Shown: piece by piece, positions 6,299-9,745 of the stretch | How the letters are laid out: the number at the start of each line of letters is the position of its first letter | Position numbering within the stretch: position 1 is the stretch's first letter | Source: Terriglobia bacterium | Lineage (GTDB): Bacteria > Acidobacteriota > Terriglobia > UBA7540 | Assembly: GCA_030040455.1 (NCBI GenBank) | Contig: JASHTR010000560.1 | Location: forward strand, 1-9,745 | Direction of reading: 5' to 3' | DNA: 9,745 nt | The notes under the pieces: model-generated | What the model saw: the letters and a program-made list of their open reading frames with translations, nothing else | What the model was told of the DNA's origin: nothing | The model's database searches: none | Made by a program: the position numbers and the translations under genes

Positions 6299-7852
6299 CT
6301 AAAGCGGAATATTGCCGTGCTTTTTGGGAGGGAACGTTTCGCGCTTTGTATCGAGCATCCGCAGCGCGGCAATGAGCCTGGGGCGCGTTTCGCGGGGCAG
6401 AATCACCGCATCAACGTAGCCCCGCTCGGCGGCGATATACGGATTGGCAAATCGCCTGCGGAACTCTTCCACCTTGGTCTTCCGGAGGCTCCCCGCATCC
6501 GCCGCTTGCTCGAGATCGCGCCGGTAAACGATGTTGACCGCGCCATCGGGGCCCATCACCGCAATCTCCGCTGTCGGATAAGCAAAGTTCACATCGGTGC
6601 GCAGATGTTTCGATGCCATCACACAATAGGCGCCTCCGTAAGCCTTGCGGGCAATCACGGTTACTTTGGGGACGGTAGCTTCCGCGAACGCGAAAAGGAG
6701 CTTCGCGCCGTGCCGGATGATGCCGCCAAACTCCTGCTCAGTTCCCGGCAAAAAGCCCGGCACATCCACAAAGGTGACGAGGGGGATATTGAATGCGTCG
6801 CAGAACCGCACGAAGCGCGCGCCTTTGGCTGAAGCGCTGATATCCAGGCATCCGGCCAGCACTTCCGGCTGGTTGGCAACTATTCCAACGCTTCGCCCCC
6901 CAAGCCTAGCGAAGCCAACGACGAGGTTCTTCGCAAAGTGCTCCTGGACTTCAAGGAAGTAACCGTCATCAACCACGCGATCGATGACCTCTTTGATGTC
7001 GTAAGGCTGGTCCGATTCGGCGGGGACAAGCGTGTCCAGTAATTCATCCTGACGGTCTGCCGCATCCCCCGTTTCCGCGCGTGGGGGATCTTCATGATTG
7101 TTCTGCGGCATAAAAGAGAGTAGCTCGCGGATGAGCGCCAGGCAGTCTGCGTCATCCGAGGCTAAAAAATGAGCTACGCCGCTCACTCGATTGTGGGTGA
7201 GGGGGCCGCCCAGCTCCTCCTTCGTGACGTCCTGGTGCATCACCGTCCTGATGACGTCGGGACCAGTGACGAACATGGAGCTGGTTTTATCCGTCATCAG
7301 GATGAAGTCGGTAATCGCAGGCGAATAGACCGCCCCGCCTGCGCACGGGCCCAAAATGGCGGAAACCTGTGGAATGACGCCGGAGGCAAGCGTGTTGCGC
7401 AGAAAAATGTCCGCGTACCCGGCGAGAGAGGCCACGCCTTCCTGAATGCGTGCCCCGCCGGAATCGTTCAAGCCAACAACCGGCGCGCCCACCTTAAGCG
7501 CCAAATCCATCACCTTGCAGATTTTGGCGGCATTCGCCTCGCTCAGCGAGCCGCCCAGCACAGTGAAATCCTGCGCGAACACGTAAGTGAGGCGTCCGTT
7601 GATACGCCCATAGCCGCAAATCACGCCGTCGCCAGGAACGCGCTGCTCCGCCAGGCCAAAATCCTGGCAGCGATGCTCCACGAGCTTATCGATTTCTTCA
7701 AAGCTGCCCTCATCAAGAAGCAGCTCCAGGCGTTCGCGCGCCGAAAGCTTCCCTGCGGCTTTCTGCCGGGCCTGCCGTTCTTTGCCTCCTCCGCGACCGG
7801 CCTCTTCGTTGCGTCGGTGAAGTTCTTCAAGTTTTCTCTGGATGGTCATCAT
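6299..7852 (-). CDS. Acyl-CoA carboxylase carboxyltransferase (beta) subunit, propionyl-CoA carboxylase type
   Basis: This subunit transfers the carboxyl group from carboxybiotin to a short acyl-CoA such as propionyl-CoA, giving methylmalonyl-CoA. It needs a biotin carboxylase/biotin carrier subunit, which is not in the window. With the chosen start it has 517 residues, the usual size. It shows the N-terminal [21 protein letters not shown], the first crotonase-fold half with [20 protein letters not shown] (SGGARIQEG at 131-139) and [12 protein letters not shown], and the second half with [21 protein letters not shown] and [16 protein letters not shown]. The C-terminus KKHGNIPL is typical. Cys410 occupies the position of Asp422 in Streptomyces PccB, a specificity residue, so the acyl substrate is uncertain. 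The ATG at 7852 overlaps the upstream stop as ATGA. An ATG at 7906 would add 18 residues not usual for the family. No good Shine-Dalgarno is seen, in line with coupling. Confidence 0.93.
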   Translation of the reverse strand: MMTIQRKLEELHRRNEEAGRGGGKERQARQKAAGKLSARERLELLLDEGSFEEIDKLVEHRCQDFGLAEQRVPGDGVICGYGRINGRLTYVFAQDFTVLGGSLSEANAAKICKVMDLALKVGAPVVGLNDSGGARIQEGVASLAGYADIFLRNTLASGVIPQVSAILGPCAGGAVYSPAITDFILMTDKTSSMFVTGPDVIRTVMHQDVTKEELGGPLTHNRVSGVAHFLASDDADCLALIRELLSFMPQNNHEDPPRAETGDAADRQDELLDTLVPAESDQPYDIKEVIDRVVDDGYFLEVQEHFAKNLVVGFARLGGRSVGIVANQPEVLAGCLDISASAKGARFVRFCDAFNIPLVTFVDVPGFLPGTEQEFGGIIRHGAKLLFAFAEATVPKVTVIARKAYGGAYCVMASKHLRTDVNFAYPTAEIAVMGPDGAVNIVYRRDLEQAADAGSLRKTKVEEFRRRFANPYIAAERGYVDAVILPRETRPRLIAALRMLDTKRETFPPKKHGNIPL

Positions 7853-8427
7853 GGGGGAGGCAAGACGGTACCCACGCTGCTGGATTTTCCGCTGATCCCG
7901 TTCCATTCTTCACAGGCGATGATGGAATTGATAGGCCTGCGAGGATCATACTTGACGCTGGAATCGCCCCCCGTCAACGCTTCCAGGAGAGCCTCTCTTT
8001 GGGTGAAGGCGGAAACTTCCTGGGCTGCCTCGTAGGTCACGCCTGCAACCTCGTACCGGTAGACCACTACGCGCCCGGCAGCCGCACCCGATGCGTTCTC
8101 AAGGACGTCAACGATTTCAGCAGAAGCGATCCGCCCCAGCCGGCTGATCTCCTGCCGCCGGAGCCGTTCGATCTCTTCCGGGGTCTTTGCGCGCCACCGC
8201 CACGCCCACCGGCCAATTCGACAAGCAACGCGGAAAGTGGAAGCCATTAACGCCACAAACACCCCTCCCGCGGCAGCAACGACGGCTGCGCGCGCCAAGC
8301 CACCCCCGCTTTGACCTCGCTTCCTTCCCCTCCCCTTCAGAAAACGCTCTCGCCCCTCATTCAGGGCATGAAAGGAGAATACATCGATGGCCTTGCTCTT
8401 CCTTTTCGTCTCTACAGGCCGCGCCAA
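7849..8427 (-). CDS. Predicted single-pass membrane protein of unknown function, possibly DUF3592-like
   Basis: I do not recognise this 192-residue protein with certainty. Residues 1-43 are basic and Gly/Arg/Lys-rich. About 45-65 is an Ala/Val-rich hydrophobic stretch that could span the membrane. Next comes a very basic Trp/Arg segment (RWAWRWRAK) and a charged helix (82-100). From about 103 a beta-rich part contains [16 protein letters not shown] and [12 protein letters not shown], which recall the YxYxVxGxxY and YxPxxP pattern of DUF3592-type proteins; this match is from memory. The start is a TTG at 8427, just after an in-frame stop at 8434-8436, so it cannot begin earlier. A TTG at residue 44 is an alternative that would make the hydrophobic stretch N-terminal. 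Its TGA overlaps the ATG of the carboxylase gene, implying coupled translation and perhaps a shared role. Confidence 0.6.
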   Translation of the reverse strand: MARPVETKRKSKAIDVFSFHALNEGRERFLKGRGRKRGQSGGGLARAAVVAAAGGVFVALMASTFRVACRIGRWAWRWRAKTPEEIERLRRQEISRLGRIASAEIVDVLENASGAAAGRVVVYRYEVAGVTYEAAQEVSAFTQREALLEALTGGDSSVKYDPRRPINSIIACEEWNGISGKSSSVGTVLPPP

Positions 8428-8435
8428 CTCTGCTC

Positions 8436-8441
8436 ATTATA
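8436..8441 (-). promoter_or_regulatory. Consensus -10 box just upstream of the membrane-protein gene
   Basis: On the minus strand a perfect TATAAT (8441 down to 8436) lies within GATATATAATGAG. A transcript from it would start near 8428-8429, at or next to the TTG start at 8427, so the mRNA would be nearly leaderless. Otherwise translation starts downstream. No good -35 is visible 16-18 bp upstream (GAGGAA there). The box is in an AT-rich patch of an otherwise GC-rich region, which is why I note it. Confidence 0.35.
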
Positions 8442-8528
8442 TATCATCCAGGGCAGCCTTCCTCAGGCGACAAGCCGCCGGGCGGAGCTTCTGAGCGCCA
8501 AACTTTTTGACGCGACGGGAAGACGGAG

Positions 8529-8591
8529 AAGTCAAAAGTTAAAGGACTTCTCCTTATAAACTTTCGACTCTCGACTTTGAACTTTCAACTT
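8529..8591. repeat. Inverted heptanucleotide array (unit AAGTNNA) with embedded 9-bp hairpin
   Basis: Five phased 7-nt units run from 8557 to 8591: TAAACTT, TCGACTC, TCGACTT, TGAACTT and TCAACTT. Two units of the same family in the opposite orientation, AAGTCAA (8529-8535) and AAGTTAA (8536-8542), precede them. Between and overlapping these, GGAGAAGTC (8525-8533) pairs perfectly with GACTTCTCC (8545-8553) around an 11-nt loop. The array sits in the 213-bp gap between the dienelactone hydrolase stop and the membrane-protein start. The rest of this gap (8428-8524 and 8592-8640) shows no gene. The hairpin lacks a T-run on either strand, so termination is possible but not shown. Confidence 0.65.
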
Positions 8592-8640
8592 GTCTTGGTG
8601 TCTTTGCGAGAGGATGGTGGGTTGACCGGCGGGCGTACTT

Positions 8641-9390
8641 TCAAAGCAGAGTTTTGCTGAGAAAGCTGATGGTGCGCGCCCAGGCGTCTTTCGCCGCCTC
8701 CGGACGGTAGCCTGTCTTATTGTTGGGATTCTCAAAAGCGTGTCCCGCCCCGGCATAAACTTTCACGTTCACTGACTTGTGCGCGGCCTTCATCGCGCTT
8801 TCAAAAGCGTGAACGGCCTCAGGAGGTATTCCCCGGTCTTCAGCTCCAAAATTTCCCAGGACAGGCGCGTGAATCTTGTCGATGTCTTCCGCGCTTGCGG
8901 GCAGTGCGCCGTAGTTCACCACGCAGGCAGCAAGGCGCGGCTCTTCGACCGCAAGCTCAATGGAATAACCCCCGCCCATGCACCAGCCAATCGACCCAAT
9001 TTTGTCTTTTTCCACGTCGGGCCGCGCCGAGAGATATTGGAACGCCGCCTCGAGATCATGCATACCGCGATCGTGGGGCAGTCCTCGGGCAAGCTCGTGG
9101 GCCACAGCGGGATCGGAAGTCGATTGTCCTCGGTAGAGGTCAACCGCCAAGGCAACGTAGCCGTGCCTCGCCAGGTTCTCCGCCTGCTCCTTCACCCAGC
9201 CGTTAAGTCCCCACCACTCGTGAATGACGATCAGCGCAGGATGGCGGCCTCCGGATTCCGGGAGCGCCAAAAAACCAGAAACCGTTTCTTGGCCGCTCTG
9301 GTATCGGACAGTCTCGGTCCTTACCTGCGCCGCCAACCCTATTGAGACACTCAATACAAAACAAAAACAGAATAGCATTTTTAATTTCAT
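8641..9390 (-). CDS. Exported dienelactone hydrolase family protein (alpha/beta hydrolase)
   Basis: This is an alpha/beta hydrolase of the dienelactone hydrolase family, which cleaves lactone or ester bonds using a Cys-Asp-His triad. The start at 9390 is chosen because GAGG (9400-9397) sits 6 nt upstream; a TTG at 9402 or ATG at 9396 would add 2-4 residues. The 249 residues begin with a signal peptide (basic KLK, hydrophobic core with MLFCFCFVLSVSIG, likely cleavage near GLAA/QVR at residue 21), so it acts outside the cytoplasm. Numbered from 9390: Glu58 in HEWWGL, nucleophile Cys137 in GWCMGGGY, Asp185 in GAEDRGIP and His217 in GAGHAFEN. The substrate is unknown; many such proteins are generic esterases. 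It is upstream of, and on the same strand as, the membrane-protein and carboxylase genes, but a 213-bp gap argues against tight co-transcription. Confidence 0.92.
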   Translation of the reverse strand: MKLKMLFCFCFVLSVSIGLAAQVRTETVRYQSGQETVSGFLALPESGGRHPALIVIHEWWGLNGWVKEQAENLARHGYVALAVDLYRGQSTSDPAVAHELARGLPHDRGMHDLEAAFQYLSARPDVEKDKIGSIGWCMGGGYSIELAVEEPRLAACVVNYGALPASAEDIDKIHAPVLGNFGAEDRGIPPEAVHAFESAMKAAHKSVNVKVYAGAGHAFENPNNKTGYRPEAAKDAWARTISFLSKTLL

Positions 9391-9415
9391 GTCCATCCTC
9401 AACGGCGAATCGAAA

Positions 9416-9438
9416 GCGGGTCTCGTTTGCAGGCCCGC
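9416..9438. other. Stem-loop in the leader of the dienelactone hydrolase gene
   Basis: GCGGGTC (9416-9422) can pair with GGCCCGC (9432-9438), 7 bp with one wobble, around a 9-nt loop, about 25 bp upstream of the hydrolase start. The 187-bp stretch 9391-9577 that contains it has no gene I can support on either strand. A short minus-strand frame with an ATG near 9513 has no family features. Confidence 0.35.
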
Positions 9439-9577
9439 CTTACATCAGGACATTTGGCAGTGACCAGCAGCGAAGGCGGTCCTGGCATCCTACTCTTCAG
9501 CATGATTGGGCAGGCTGTGGTGCGAGCACGGGCGCTGTCGCCAGGCCTATCGATATAATTTGCTTATAGCAAGCCGG

Positions 9578-9745
9578 TTAGCTCGCACGGCGAATCTCCT
9601 CGCGGCTGACACGCCGCAAAATCTTTTCAGTCGGCTCCTCGGCATTCTCCATGTAGCTTCATAATGCAGCGTTGATTAGGGTCTGATAATTTCCGTCCTC
9701 TGCTTTCTCGACCCGCTTTCGGAGGCCTCACAACCCGCCCTCGTA
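9578..9745 (-). pseudogene. Interrupted C-terminal part of a BrnA/ribbon-helix-helix-type antitoxin
   Basis: On the minus strand, one frame from the window edge to the TAA at 9580-9578 reads GLRKRVEKAEDGNYQTLINAAL, a TGA stop (9661-9659), and then SYMENAEEPTEKI and LRRVSREEIRRAS. The GxYQTLINxxLxxYM pattern is the end of the DNA-binding fold in BrnA and related ribbon-helix-helix antitoxins, and the family-like text carries on past the stop in the same frame. A second in-frame TGA lies at 9730-9728, with YEGGL before it. Both stops are one C-to-T change from CGA (Arg), and Arg fits the position after AAL. I infer a nonsense-inactivated antitoxin remnant. The N-terminal part and any partner toxin would be to the right of the window. 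A sequencing error, or unrelated sequence before the first stop, cannot be excluded. Confidence 0.55.

Noticed and set aside
6284..6302. Bidirectional terminator between dnaB and the converging carboxylase gene
   Set aside because: Only 11 bp separate the stop codons. The weak CGCT/AGCG pairing has no T-run, so I cannot support a terminator.
6317..6832. Plus-strand frame of 171 codons directly after dnaB
   Set aside because: It is antisense to the conserved C-terminal half of the carboxyltransferase and has no recognisable motif.
7853..7906. Extended start of the carboxyltransferase at 7906
   Set aside because: The added 18 residues are not typical of the family, there is no good Shine-Dalgarno there, and the ATGA overlap at 7852 explains initiation better.
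7169..8035. Long plus-strand reading frame of 288 codons
   Set aside because: It lies antisense to the acyl-CoA carboxylase gene and the coupled membrane-protein gene, has no domain-like pattern, and is expected from GC-rich codon bias on the opposite strand.
9554..9559. Plus-strand TATAAT as a promoter
   Set aside because: There is no -35 partner at suitable spacing and no plus-strand gene downstream within the window.
9342..9569. Small plus-strand frames over the hydrolase leader
   Set aside because: They overlap the signal-peptide coding end and a stem-loop, with no ribosome-binding site or family features.

Overview
This window is a chromosomal housekeeping segment of a GC-rich bacterium. 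The gene order (ispE, tRNA-Gln, prs, rplY, pth, rpsF, rpsR, rplI, dnaB), the protein sequences as I recall them from relatives, and the many short degenerate intergenic repeats make an Acidobacteriota-like organism my best guess. That assignment is inference from memory. No rRNA gene or other decisive marker is present, and no prophage, CRISPR array or defence island is visible.

Region 1 (1-6287, plus strand): the 3' part of ispE (isoprenoid precursor synthesis) runs in from the left edge. An imperfect palindromic repeat and a tRNA-Gln(UUG) gene follow. Next come prs (PRPP synthesis), a CTC/TL5-type rplY (ribosomal protein L25), pth (peptidyl-tRNA recycling), rpsF, rpsR, rplI and dnaB (replicative helicase). 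From rplY to rpsR the gaps are only 16-26 bp, which suggests a translation-centred operon. Larger gaps before rplY, rplI and dnaB carry stem-loops or 7-nt tandem repeats and may be points of regulation or processing. rpsF-rpsR-rplI-dnaB and prs-rplY-pth are each classic conserved neighbourhoods, here joined into one run. ssb and ychF, which sit in these clusters in some bacteria, are absent.

Region 2 (6299-9390, minus strand): three genes convergent with dnaB. Read in their own direction they are an exported dienelactone-hydrolase-family enzyme, then a small membrane-anchored protein of unknown function, then a biotin-dependent acyl-CoA carboxylase carboxyltransferase (propionyl-CoA carboxylase beta type). 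The last two overlap as ATGA and look translationally coupled. The dienelactone hydrolase is separated from them by a gap with a 7-nt repeat array and a candidate promoter.

Region 3 (9391-9745): mostly non-coding. At the right edge on the minus strand is what looks like the C-terminal part of a BrnA/ribbon-helix-helix-type antitoxin interrupted by in-frame TGA codons, probably a decaying toxin-antitoxin remnant.

I do not see a convincing undescribed multi-gene system. The most interesting signals are: (a) three different degenerate heptanucleotide micro-arrays in three separate intergenic gaps; (b) the interrupted antitoxin; (c) a cysteine at the position that helps set acyl-CoA specificity in the carboxylase; (d) a large hairpin with a T-run between rpsR and rplI; and (e) the coupled, unexplained membrane protein in front of the carboxylase.
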